From contig NZ_CABKRX010000063.1 of the NCBI RefSeq assembly GCF_902374955.1, positions 1-9,069 of the forward strand: DNA of 9,069 nucleotides, read 5' to 3'. Shown here piece by piece: positions 1 to 7,166 of this stretch. Position 1 is the first letter of the stretch. Each line of letters starts with the position of its first letter. The stretch is from Bacillus massilioanorexius (GTDB taxonomy: Bacteria; Bacillota; Bacilli; Bacillales; DSM-1321). The translations under genes were made by a program, and so were the position numbers. The notes beneath the pieces are model-generated. The model saw nothing but the letters and a program-made list of their open reading frames with translations, did no database searches and had not been told where the DNA came from.

Positions 1-1
1 A

Positions 2-559
2 TTAGCCGTTCTTACACTTGGTTTATTCTTTGTACAAAAGAGAGCAAACTCTTGGTTAATACTTGTAACAGCATTTGTTGGATTAGTAGATGTATATAGC
101 ATGGCAGCTGTTTATTCTAATACATTAGTAAACGGTTGGGATAGCGCTAATACATTTCTATCATTTTATGGAACAACCTTTACACTTGGTGCTATTTTAA
201 TGATTAGCTTAAAAGCAACTTTTATCAAAAATGCTGAGGTTACGAAGCAATTATTTAAAATTGGTTTCACAGTAGCGGCAGTGGGTATTGCTGTTCAATT
301 AATTGGTGCTGCGTTATTCGCTGGATTTAATGGAGAAGTTCATTTGATTTCTGGTACTGCTGCATCTGTAAGCTTAGCAGATTACCAATCCATTATTATT
401 ACACGTTGGGTAATTGAAATCATAGGAATGGCTATTTTCGGATTCTATGCTATTTCTTCAAATAAAAAATCAATGACTGCAGTAAGCTATGCAGCACTTG
501 CAGCTATTCTTGTAGCTGAAGGTATGAGCAGATACGTGTTTTATGTTCTAGGTGCCTAA
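2..559 (+). CDS. dmsC: DmsC-like DMSO reductase membrane anchor subunit (5' partial)
   Basis: The reading frame is open from the left edge of the window, so the start codon lies outside; 185 C-terminal residues are visible. The fragment is almost entirely hydrophobic, with about five membrane-spanning stretches separated by short loops. It ends in a Gly-Met-Ser-Arg-Tyr-Val-Phe-Tyr motif that resembles the conserved C-terminal G-R-x-x-FY segment of DmsC anchors. In the DmsABC family this subunit holds the molybdopterin catalytic subunit and the iron-sulfur subunit at the membrane and oxidises menaquinol to reduce DMSO or a similar acceptor in anaerobic respiration. The partner genes would be upstream, outside the window. 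An internal ATG at 101 is not the true start because the upstream in-frame residues continue the same membrane pattern. The assignment rests on recognition of family character and could instead be a related NrfD/DmsC-type anchor. Confidence 0.72.
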   Translation, partial: LAVLTLGLFFVQKRANSWLILVTAFVGLVDVYSMAAVYSNTLVNGWDSANTFLSFYGTTFTLGAILMISLKATFIKNAEVTKQLFKIGFTVAAVGIAVQLIGAALFAGFNGEVHLISGTAASVSLADYQSIIITRWVIEIIGMAIFGFYAISSNKKSMTAVSYAALAAILVAEGMSRYVFYVLGA

Positions 560-562
560 TTA

Positions 563-596
563 AAAAGCCGAGTATTCATTAGAATACTCGGCTTTT
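563..596 (+). terminator. Rho-independent terminator after dmsC
   Basis: A perfect 15-bp stem (arms 563-577 and 582-596) with a 4-base loop ATTA. The GC-rich core GCCGAGTATTC is flanked by A and T runs, so it can work in both directions. It begins 3 bases after the dmsC stop codon and closes that operon. Confidence 0.93.
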
Positions 597-752
597 ACAT
601 AACTTTTGCAAAAAACAATAGAAATTCGAACGTTTCAATTATCATTTTTTCTCAGCTAGTATTAGACATGAAGTCGGAAAGTCTTTTTCTCGAAACATCC
701 GTGAGTTTAGAAATGATAAGAGTATTATTAAAAATTCAAGGAGAAAATTAAA

Positions 753-935
753 ATGGAAATTGTTAGTTTAGGAGGAGAAAAGGATATTGAAATTAGGGTT
801 ATAAAGAAAGGGAAAAGAAAATATCTTGCTTTAGCTAATTTTATCGATAATCCAGAGAAAGTCTCATGGGTAGATCATGATCTCTTAAAAGCAAAGATAG
901 GTGCTATTGAAACATTATTAAATAGTAAATGCTAA
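753..935 (+). CDS. small protein of unknown function (60 aa)
   Basis: A 60-residue reading frame with a good ribosome-binding site, AAGGAG at 738-743, 9 bases before the ATG. I do not recognise the family. The N-terminal half alternates charged and aliphatic residues (IEIRVIKKG, then KYLALANF), which suggests two or three beta strands. The C-terminal half (residues 41-57) looks like an amphipathic helix, and the last residue is Cys. There is no signal peptide or membrane segment, so it is probably cytosolic. It stands alone between the dmsC terminator and the convergent tnsABC operon, with a hairpin 55 bases downstream. It could be a host gene next to the insertion or an accessory gene of the Tn7-like element. 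The coding call rests mainly on the ribosome-binding site and protein-like composition. Confidence 0.6.
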   Translation: MEIVSLGGEKDIEIRVIKKGKRKYLALANFIDNPEKVSWVDHDLLKAKIGAIETLLNSKC

Positions 936-989
936 TTGTAGAGGATTAAGGTACTATAATTAGCTGAAATGAATATTTTAAGAAATATA

Positions 990-1034
990 AAAGGAGGTAC
1001 TAGTTTTAATTTTCAAAGTAGTAGTATCTCCTTT
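990..1034. terminator. long-loop hairpin, probable bidirectional terminator
   Basis: Arms AAAGGAGGTACTA (990-1002) and TAGTATCTCCTTT (1022-1034) pair over 13 bp with one G-T wobble; the loop is 19 bases. It sits between the 60-aa gene and the end of tnsC, which converge here. On the minus strand the stem is followed by a U-rich tail (TTTTATATTTC), so it fits a tnsC terminator somewhat better than a plus-strand one. The long loop and modest U tract make this less certain than the dmsC terminator. Confidence 0.5.
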
Positions 1035-1073
1035 GTTTCAGAGAACAGAGTTAAATGTCTTTATATTTCTACA

Positions 1074-1106
1074 CACATTAAATGTGCATACTTTATGCGT
1101 ACTTTC
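1074..1106. repeat. small palindrome plus tandem 11-bp repeat downstream of tnsC
   Basis: CACATT-A-AATGTG (1074-1086) is a 13-base inverted repeat. It is followed by two adjacent imperfect 11-base units, TGCATACTTTA (1085-1095) and TGCGTACTTTC (1096-1106). These lie in the 85 bases between the hairpin and the tnsC stop codon. Tn7-type ends carry repeated TnsB-binding sites, so this is a place to look for a transposon end, but the units are shorter than the roughly 20-bp sites usual for TnsB and no matching inverted copy was found at the other side. Confidence 0.3.
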
Positions 1107-1120
1107 TTTGAAAACTAATA

Positions 1121-2107
1121 TTATTTTTCACCAAATCCTTTTTTTGACTTTTTATATTCATTCTCAATAGCATCCACTAAATTAAAATTTTCATCATTAA
1201 ACGGATTAACAGCATTTGGCCTTTGAGATGTAGTTATCTTTCTATAAGCTTCATACAATTCGAATTCAGATATTTGGTCCATTCCATTCTTTGCTGCTTC
1301 AACTGTGGCCTCTTCTAATATTTTCATCACAAAAAATGGAATACCTTGTGTTGCATAGAAGAATTTTTCCGAAAGCTTTGAATCAGCTAAATGTGCTTGT
1401 CTTTCAAATGGCAATTCTGTATCAATATGTTTTAAAAAAGTCCTAAATTCAATTTGTTCCTCTCTTGTTCGGTAATTGAAAGGCTCTAAAGACTCCCTAA
1501 TACAAAACCTTCTATCCAGTTGTTTATTATGTTTGAAAATTTTTTGGGATTCGGGCATTCCACAGAGCAACACTGGAACATTCACTTCCTCTAAAAAAGT
1601 TTTTACCCAATCAGAAGCTTTGTTAAGAACATGATCAGTGTCCCTATCTATTAAGTGCTGAAACTCATCCATAATTATCATTTCAACTTTGCATCTATCT
1701 ACAAAGTAGAAAATTCTTGTCGTTTGTTGAACCTGAGTTCCTTTATCAAAATTTATATCTCCCAGCTCATATAGTATTTGTGAAGCTACCGCTTTTGGTG
1801 TAGCCCCAACAGGAACTTTAAAATATATAATAGGAACAATCGTCGTTCCATCTACTATTTTTCTTGGAAATCTATCAGCATACTCTTTTAATAAAGTCGT
1901 TTTCCCAACACCCGATTTTCCTGTTAAAAAGACTCCATCAGCTTGAGTAGAACCTACAGACAAAAGATGAGTTTCTTCAATTCTATTATATATAGATTTA
2001 TAATTGGGATGATTAACAATTATCCCTTTAACTTTTTCTTTTCTAGACTTGATATCATCAAAGCTTGCTGGTTGACCATTTAAAAGAGGATAAATTGATT
2101 TTTCCAT
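1121..2107 (-). CDS. tnsC: TnsC-like AAA+ ATPase transposition regulator
   Basis: A 328-residue AAA+ ATPase of the TnsC/TniB type. Walker A is GKSGVGKT at residues 63-70. Walker B is the hydrophobic run ending in D147-E148, followed by FQHL as in TnsC/TniB proteins. A sensor-like VPVLLCGMPES follows at 177-187, and R199-R200 are candidate arginine-finger residues. TnsC polymerises on DNA when bound to ATP, links the target selector (TniQ/TnsD) to the TnsAB transposase and controls target immunity. At 328 residues it is much shorter than Tn7 TnsC (about 555), close in size to the compact TnsC/TniB of other Tn7-like and Tn5053-like elements. The start overlaps the end of tnsB by 28 bases; AAGGGAGC just upstream, inside tnsB, is its ribosome-binding site. 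It is the last gene of the tnsABC operon, so translational coupling to tnsB is likely. Confidence 0.93.
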   Translation of the reverse strand: MEKSIYPLLNGQPASFDDIKSRKEKVKGIIVNHPNYKSIYNRIEETHLLSVGSTQADGVFLTGKSGVGKTTLLKEYADRFPRKIVDGTTIVPIIYFKVPVGATPKAVASQILYELGDINFDKGTQVQQTTRIFYFVDRCKVEMIIMDEFQHLIDRDTDHVLNKASDWVKTFLEEVNVPVLLCGMPESQKIFKHNKQLDRRFCIRESLEPFNYRTREEQIEFRTFLKHIDTELPFERQAHLADSKLSEKFFYATQGIPFFVMKILEEATVEAAKNGMDQISEFELYEAYRKITTSQRPNAVNPFNDENFNLVDAIENEYKKSKKGFGEK

Positions 2108-4200
2108 TTTAATTTGCTCCCTTTATTGTATACTTCCCATTCAGGCAAGTCATTTTCATCAAGCTGATAACTAGTAATGTAGGGTAATTCTTCATTAGAC
2201 AGCACATGAGCTTTTTTATCCTTCTTGTCTTTAGCTTTTTTTCTCTTTTCTTTCTTGTTCTTCCCTAATAAATCGTTACTTTCATCTTTTAAGATTTGAA
2301 TTGTATCAGCTGCCTCTGGAGAGTCTAATTGGATATACGAGATGCCCTTCGTCGAAACTCCTATATAACTTCCATCCGAAATATCAGAATCACTATCACT
2401 CTTACCACTTTTAATTTTGGCTATTCTTTTGGAATCATGCTCTTGAATCAACCTTATCTTCCTATTACTTCTACCAATAGATTTGATATCAGTTTGATGA
2501 TTTTTCTCTTCATAGTAAATTTTCGAATCCAACTCAATATCAGAATAATGCACTGGCATTTCGAGCAAAAATCCTTTATCTTCAAGTTCTTTGTTGTAAG
2601 CCTCAATATATTTTTTCTGGAATGGATTGTACACAAAAATACTCCTTACATCAGATAAATCAAATCGAACTCTAACTTGCTGATTTTCAATTCCTCTTGC
2701 TCTCATTTCTTGCCTTAAATTCATTAACTCTGAAGAAGTGTAATATTCATTCTTAAGAGCAATGCCCCTATTAGTTATCTTTCTTTCCTTCAACCCACAC
2801 ATAAGAATAAGTTGTAGCTCTCTTTTTGTTCGAGATAATGAAGGAATAATTTGTGGATTGGCTTTCAAACCCTTCTTCCATTTTTCTATAGGTTTCATTC
2901 TTATTTTGCTATTGAATTGATTAGCAACCAAATCCACTAAAGCAATATGGCATATATAGATAAAAACTTGCATAGTTAAACATGCTTTCTTCTCAGAATC
3001 GTAACGGCCTCTTTCAAAAATATTTGATTTTGTTGTTCCTTTTAGGGTATGGAAAACTTTCGTATTAATTGTCTTAAAAGCTCTTTCAATAGTTCCTTTT
3101 CTATAACCTGAATCCACCGGACAAAAAGTTTTTTCAATCCCCAATTGAAAACATACGTCATCAATGTCGAACGATTCATTTACCTTAGAATTATCCCAAA
3201 TGAGGTTTTCTGGTTTCCCGAAAGCTACCCACTCATTTTCAACTTCGGGATAAATATCTTTTATATACGTTTTTGGCATAAGACAATGTAATAAACATTG
3301 TTTCACAGCATTAGAATCAATATCATTAAAGGTTACATAGAAGCCCAGAGGATGATTCGAAAATTTATCTATTGCGTAAACTAAATTTGGTTTTCTAGCT
3401 TTTAAAGTATTCGGATCAACCAATAATATATCCACAGCCGTCCAATCAAGTTCTACCCGTTCTAAAGGTCTAGTTGCTTTAACTGTATACTTAGAACCAT
3501 TCATATTTAAGTCTGCTATTACTTTCCCATGTTGAATTATCTCTACTTTATGAATATCCAGCACTTCATTCTTTCTTCTATAAAAAGTTGAAGAAGATAC
3601 AGGTTTGACTTTATTTTCTTCATCTCTACATGCATTTAACTCATTAATTCTTGCTATATATTCAGCATATAGATACTGGAGGGTATATTTTTCTCCACTA
3701 TATAAAAACTCTTCCACTATTTCATCAATTACCTGAATAGCAAGTTCATCAGACCAATGTCTTTTAGGTCCTCTCAAATCTGTTCTAGACACCAAGCTTC
3801 TGATATCATTAGTCTTTTCATATCTCCTTTTCCAGTTATAAAGTGTTGATAAAGCTATCTTAGGTGACAATGATTCTACATAATCTTTAAATTCAGATGG
3901 TAAAATATCACCATCCAGAACCGGCTTTAGTACTTTCAACCTCTCATTTGCTTCCTTTTTTAGTTCCTCAGGAATTAAATCATAGTCAGGAAAATCAATT
4001 TCGAATTCAGTGCCTTTATGTACTTTAAAAGACAACTTACCAGCATCCCATTTTTCTATTAGTTCAGTAAGACTCCAGGTTTCAATAGATTGATACGATA
4101 AATTCTTTAATTCAATTTCATCGCCAAGTTCTTTTCGTACAACATATTCATTGTCATCTATTTTAAATGCAGTGCCATGTGTAAATCTATAATCATACAT
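2080..4200 (-). CDS. tnsB: TnsB-like DDE (Mu/retroviral integrase family) transposase
   Basis: A 706-residue transposase with the size and layout of TnsB. Residues about 100-215 contain helix-turn-helix DNA-binding regions, including SPKIALSTLYNWKRRYE at 112-128 and a second STFYRRKNEV region near 204. The catalytic RNase H-like core follows: D252 in VELDWT, D336 in LIWDNS and E372 in GYRKGTIERAF. The last two are separated by 35 residues, the D-35-E spacing of retroviral-integrase-type enzymes. A beta-barrel-type domain near 470-540 is expected. The tail has an acidic Ser-Asp run (601-610) and a very Lys-rich stretch (about 648-664); in Tn7-like systems the TnsB C-terminus contacts TnsC. TnsB binds the transposon ends, cuts the 3' strands and joins them to target DNA. 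It starts 5 bases after tnsA stops; GAGGTG overlapping the tnsA TGA is its ribosome-binding site. Confidence 0.95.
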   Translation of the reverse strand: MYDYRFTHGTAFKIDDNEYVVRKELGDEIELKNLSYQSIETWSLTELIEKWDAGKLSFKVHKGTEFEIDFPDYDLIPEELKKEANERLKVLKPVLDGDILPSEFKDYVESLSPKIALSTLYNWKRRYEKTNDIRSLVSRTDLRGPKRHWSDELAIQVIDEIVEEFLYSGEKYTLQYLYAEYIARINELNACRDEENKVKPVSSSTFYRRKNEVLDIHKVEIIQHGKVIADLNMNGSKYTVKATRPLERVELDWTAVDILLVDPNTLKARKPNLVYAIDKFSNHPLGFYVTFNDIDSNAVKQCLLHCLMPKTYIKDIYPEVENEWVAFGKPENLIWDNSKVNESFDIDDVCFQLGIEKTFCPVDSGYRKGTIERAFKTINTKVFHTLKGTTKSNIFERGRYDSEKKACLTMQVFIYICHIALVDLVANQFNSKIRMKPIEKWKKGLKANPQIIPSLSRTKRELQLILMCGLKERKITNRGIALKNEYYTSSELMNLRQEMRARGIENQQVRVRFDLSDVRSIFVYNPFQKKYIEAYNKELEDKGFLLEMPVHYSDIELDSKIYYEEKNHQTDIKSIGRSNRKIRLIQEHDSKRIAKIKSGKSDSDSDISDGSYIGVSTKGISYIQLDSPEAADTIQILKDESNDLLGKNKKEKRKKAKDKKDKKAHVLSNEELPYITSYQLDENDLPEWEVYNKGSKLKWKNQFILF

Positions 4201-4205
4201 TTACC

Positions 4206-4853
4206 TCACCTCAACCTAGCATGATTGATATTCAGTATAGAAGTCTCACCTAAAATAGTGTTAATTAAGTCAGTATATATTTGTTGTTTAAAAATCAAAT
4301 AATAAATGTGCTTATACAACAGTGATTTATCAAATAATCCTTCCATTTTTTCAACTAGAGAATTAATTTTTATGGGTTCTTCATTCTTTATTGTCTCTTT
4401 CAATTTTTCTAACAGAGCTACGTTTATTTGATCATAACTTATGTGGAATAGTTTTCTTAGATTTTCTTGCAAAAATCCCTTTCTAATATTATCTTCAGTG
4501 ACCACAAGGAACTCCCAACCTCTTTCCTCACAGTACATTTTTCCAGCCTGATACTTTCTCAAGTTCTCTTCTTTTTGCAAAAAACTTCGAGGCTTTACTT
4601 CAACAATCTTTATACGATTATCAGTAGTGAAAATTCGGAAATCAGGGTAATAGCAATACTTTTTTCCTTTATAAAGATAATCGATTTCTACTGATTGGGA
4701 TTCAAAGTATTTAACATTAGTGTCAAATTCAAGTAAATAGATATAATCTCTCTCTAACAAACTCTCCCATTGAATCATAGCTCCACATTTCTTACTTGGT
4801 GTACTTCCTCGATAATTCTTTTTTTTGCTTGCTTTAATCTTTCGCACTTGCAT
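4206..4853 (-). CDS. tnsA: TnsA-like restriction-type endonuclease
   Basis: TnsA cuts the 5' strands at the transposon ends, working with TnsB so that the element leaves by cut-and-paste. The protein is 215 residues with the start chosen here. The N-terminal nuclease domain shows ESLLERDY with E34, then YYPDF with D71, then IVEVKP with E85 and K87: the E...D...(E/Q)xK pattern of type II restriction-like enzymes and of Tn7 TnsA. The C-terminal part (about 140-215) matches the place of the TnsA C-terminal domain that binds TnsC. An in-frame run ATG ATG AAG ATG begins at 4862. I prefer the last ATG (4853) because the only Shine-Dalgarno-like AGGA (4863-4866) abuts the first ATG but is 9 bases from this one; the alternative adds three residues. 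It is the first gene of tnsABC, divergent from tniQ. Tn7 TnsA is longer (about 273 residues). Confidence 0.92.
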   Translation of the reverse strand: MQVRKIKASKKKNYRGSTPSKKCGAMIQWESLLERDYIYLLEFDTNVKYFESQSVEIDYLYKGKKYCYYPDFRIFTTDNRIKIVEVKPRSFLQKEENLRKYQAGKMYCEERGWEFLVVTEDNIRKGFLQENLRKLFHISYDQINVALLEKLKETIKNEEPIKINSLVEKMEGLFDKSLLYKHIYYLIFKQQIYTDLINTILGETSILNINHARLR

Positions 4854-4862
4854 CTTCATCAT

Positions 4863-4975
4863 TCCTAGAAGTCATATTATCTATATTTAATTATTACCAA
4901 CTATTTATAGGTGCAACATATAAATTCTGTCTTTTCTGTTAAAAATAGAACCAAAAGTCCGAAAGGGAAGATACT
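4863..4975. promoter_or_regulatory. divergent control region between tnsA and tniQ
   Basis: This AT-rich 113-base gap must carry both the leftward tnsABC and the rightward tniQ promoters. A TATAAAT at 4919-4925 is a possible -10 box for tniQ. TAATAT close to tnsA on the minus strand is a possible -10 box for tnsABC. Neither has a convincing -35 partner at 17 bases. A short CTAT-TT-ATAG palindrome at 4901-4910 lies midway and could be an operator. The ribosome-binding site AAAGGG at 4962-4967 belongs to tniQ. Confidence 0.45.
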
Positions 4976-6808
4976 ATGTTTCTGATTAATCCAACACCAT
5001 ATTCAGATGAAACCTTACTTAGTTTCTTTTATAGAACAGCCGAAGAAAACTGTATGATTAATCACAACTGGATTATTGGTAACTACGAAGAGTACTACCA
5101 ATCAAATTTGAATCCCTATGAGATTAATTGGCTGGAAGGTGAATCTTTAAAAAGCATTTCCGATTTTCTTAATATTCCCTTCCAATTAGCACAAGATTTA
5201 ACCCTACCACCTATATTAAAGAAACTAAACATTGATATAGGTAGTTACAATAAGAATCCCTGGTTTCTTTATACCAAAGTAAGATGTTGTCCCCTTTGTC
5301 TGCAACAGAAGGCTTATCATCGAAAAAACTGGACAAGTTCACATTCAATATTATGTGTTGAACATAATTGTTTTCTTATCGATAGCTGTTCTTACTGTAT
5401 GATGCCATTTGACATTCATTCTTTAATAAAGGGATATTGTACAAAATGTAAGACTGCCACTACTACAAATGAAGTTATAAACGCAAATGATAACGGGATA
5501 ATTTCCTACCAAAAACACATAAATAATTTATTTACGAAGAACACGCTTGAATATACGCACCCTTATATAAATCAACCAGCTACTTTTCTTAAGACAGTTG
5601 AGTTTTTTGCTCATTGGTCTACTCATTTATTATCAAAAGATGTTCTTTCTTATGATCGCAAAGATTATATTTTTGATGAAAAAGCAATAGAAGGAACTCG
5701 CTTAAAAAATGCAAAGACCATCACTCAATCAATCTGTATTTACTCATTTGCTTTTGAAATAGTTGACAATTGGCCATCTTCCTTTTATAGGTTCATACAA
5801 CTAGTAGAAATAGAAAACAAAAAGAAGCTCACTCACTTGATTAAGAATGTTTTACCTTCCTTGTACACTACAGATTTAGAGTTCATTACTAAAGAATTTT
5901 CGAATTACATACTGTACGAACGAGAACAGCTATCCAAAGAAGAAAAGTATACCAATGCAGAGGAAATTAGATTTTTGAGTAATAAGTTTAATGCAGGTAT
6001 CAAACATAGTTATTTAATCTCAGAAATTAAGTTTGATTATCTAGGATACTCAATCGCTTTTGTTAAAACCCATGCATTGGAACAACTTTTGATTAATTAT
6101 GAAAGTAGTATTACGAAAGATGATTTACGAGAAAGATGGGGAACAAGTGCTCGAGCTACATTAGCAATTTTAAAGAGCAAGCTGCTAGAAAATACATTCA
6201 ATTACTCATACGGAAACATGGAGACTTGGGTAGTACCAATAAATTCAATAGAAAAATTTGAAATAAAATTAAATGAACATACTAAAGAGCCTCCTAAAGA
6301 TGCTATTGACTTAAACCTTGCCTTTCAATGGATTGATCCTACAAATAGTCACATTTTGTTGCAAGGGATTCTGGAAAATAAAATAACTTCACATTGGAAA
6401 CAAGGACAATTAGCAGAAGCATTAGTATCAAAGTATGAAGTATACCTATTTATAAAAGAGCAATTAATTGAAGAATGTAGACGTAGTCAAAGGATGCCGG
6501 TCAGAATTTTAGTCTTTCTCCTTGGAGTAAAAAAATCGGATATATACCACTGGATTAAGACAGGCAGATTCGGAGCTATGCAAGAAGATAAACCAATCAC
6601 TATACCGTTTAATAATTACCTTTTATTTTCAGAAAGTTATCTTACAACTTTTGAATATGGTATAATCCATAAACTGAAAGTTACCCAAGTGATTAAAAAG
6701 CACAGTATGGGTCATTTGAAAAGTGTATCAGGGCCTCACCTTCAAGATGGAAAACGTCTACTTTTTTTAAAAGGAGATACTACTGTCTGTGACAAGCTGA
6801 GTATCTAA
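4976..6808 (+). CDS. tniQ: TniQ/TnsD-family target-site selector
   Basis: A 610-residue TniQ-domain protein. The N-terminus PTPYSDETLLSFFYRTAEEN (6-25) is the typical TniQ opening. Zinc-binding pairs follow: C105-P-L-C108 with C127 and H130, then C138-S-Y-C141 with C155-T-K-C158. DNWPSSFYRF (264-273) is the NWP-F motif typical of the middle of TnsD-like proteins. The long C-terminal half has two likely helix-turn-helix regions, near 381-420 and 505-535, and probably reads a specific DNA site. In Tn7, TnsD binds the attachment site and recruits TnsC. The size is above Tn7 TnsD (about 508) and far above the short TniQ of CRISPR-linked elements, so I infer direct sequence-specific targeting. The start is supported by AAAGGG 8 bases upstream. 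It is transcribed away from tnsABC, and a terminator lies 60 bases after its stop. The tnsD name would be equally suitable. Confidence 0.92.
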   Translation: MFLINPTPYSDETLLSFFYRTAEENCMINHNWIIGNYEEYYQSNLNPYEINWLEGESLKSISDFLNIPFQLAQDLTLPPILKKLNIDIGSYNKNPWFLYTKVRCCPLCLQQKAYHRKNWTSSHSILCVEHNCFLIDSCSYCMMPFDIHSLIKGYCTKCKTATTTNEVINANDNGIISYQKHINNLFTKNTLEYTHPYINQPATFLKTVEFFAHWSTHLLSKDVLSYDRKDYIFDEKAIEGTRLKNAKTITQSICIYSFAFEIVDNWPSSFYRFIQLVEIENKKKLTHLIKNVLPSLYTTDLEFITKEFSNYILYEREQLSKEEKYTNAEEIRFLSNKFNAGIKHSYLISEIKFDYLGYSIAFVKTHALEQLLINYESSITKDDLRERWGTSARATLAILKSKLLENTFNYSYGNMETWVVPINSIEKFEIKLNEHTKEPPKDAIDLNLAFQWIDPTNSHILLQGILENKITSHWKQGQLAEALVSKYEVYLFIKEQLIEECRRSQRMPVRILVFLLGVKKSDIYHWIKTGRFGAMQEDKPITIPFNNYLLFSESYLTTFEYGIIHKLKVTQVIKKHSMGHLKSVSGPHLQDGKRLLFLKGDTTVCDKLSI

Positions 6809-6868
6809 ATAGATGACTATGTTGGTATATATTATTGCTTAAACTATCAGGGGCTTTACTTCAATATC

Positions 6869-6894
6869 AAGGGCTGCGGATCAGCTCTTTTTTT
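6869..6894 (+). terminator. Rho-independent terminator after tniQ
   Basis: Arms AAGGGCTG (6869-6876) and CAGCTCTT (6882-6889) with loop CGGAT, one G-T wobble, run into seven T residues (6888-6894). It starts 60 bases after the tniQ stop and is the first strong terminator on that strand. It may originally have belonged to a host gene displaced by the element. Confidence 0.85.
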
Positions 6895-6905
6895 GTTATG
6901 CAGCT

Positions 6906-6927
6906 ACGGGGCAGAATAGTGCAATAA
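6906..6927 (+). repeat. short intergenic repeat, copy 1 (ACGG-GCAG-TAGT-AATAA form)
   Basis: A 22-base stretch that matches 7235-7256 at 17 of 22 positions: ACGG, GCAG, TAGT and AATAA blocks are identical with the same spacing. It lies between a terminator and the broken small gene at 6998, about 70 bases before that gene's ribosome-binding site. Confidence 0.55.
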
Positions 6928-6997
6928 GAAAATCCCTTAAAATGGTATTATTGAAGTGGTATCGATAGTTATTTATAAAAAGGGGGTGTTTATTTTT

Positions 6998-7150
6998 ATG
7001 AATAGAAAGTATTTGTGGTTTTAGCTTGCTTTAATTGCTGTATTGGCATTCATTACACGAGAACTAGTTACTTTTATGATGCTGACGTTAATTTTGCTTA
7101 CTTTAATTGAAATAAGTGATGAGATAAAAAAGAGAAATGGGCGATCATAG
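6998..7150 (+). pseudogene. small membrane protein interrupted by an in-frame amber codon
   Basis: An ATG at 6998 follows a strong ribosome-binding region (AGGGGGTG, 6981-6988). Reading gives eight residues, MNRKYLWF, then TAG (7022-7024), then 41 more in-frame codons to a TAG at 7148-7150. The downstream part is a hydrophobic span (LALIAVLAFITRELVTFMML and onward) ending in a charged tail (EISDEIKKRNGRS), so the whole reads as one roughly 50-residue single-pass membrane protein. One base change (for example TTG to TAG) would account for the stop. Two adjacent ATG codons at 7076-7081 could allow an internal restart, but no good ribosome-binding site precedes them. Function is unknown. It has its own terminator (7183-7212) and seems to be a free-standing gene. 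Confidence 0.6.
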
Positions 7151-7166
7151 CATTGTGAAATAATGT

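Larger units (their letters stand above)
1121..6808. mobile_element. Tn7-like transposition module (tnsA, tnsB, tnsC, divergent tniQ/tnsD)
   Basis: Four adjacent genes supply all core functions of a Tn7-type transposon: TnsA endonuclease, TnsB DDE transposase, TnsC ATPase and a TniQ/TnsD target selector. All four reading frames are intact with their key motifs, so the module may be active. The limits given are those of the genes, not of the element: no pair of terminal inverted repeats starting with TGT and no 5-bp target duplication could be assigned by eye. The divergent placement of tniQ differs from Tn7 itself, where tnsABCDE run in one direction. TnsA and TnsB are separate proteins, unlike the fused TnsAB of some CRISPR-associated elements, and there are no cas genes. 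Confidence 0.88.

Noticed and set aside
639..719. 9-bp inverted repeat TTATCATTT / AAATGATAA upstream of the 60-aa gene
   Set aside because: The arms are short and AT-rich and separated by 63 bases; easily a chance match in this composition.
990..1002. AAAGGAGGT as the ribosome-binding site of an unseen gene
   Set aside because: No start codon with an open frame follows at usable distance; the bases are fully used as one arm of a hairpin.
2329..2658. 109-codon open frame on the plus strand inside tnsB
   Set aside because: Antisense to a well-supported DDE transposase; no ribosome-binding site; composition is that of a shadow frame. The same applies to the shorter open frames at 2454-2636 and 4467-4694.
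1121..6808. CRISPR-associated transposon (CAST)
   Set aside because: No cas gene, no repeat-spacer array, TnsA and TnsB are separate, and the TniQ is a long TnsD-like protein. The window does not show the right side of the element, so this cannot be fully excluded.
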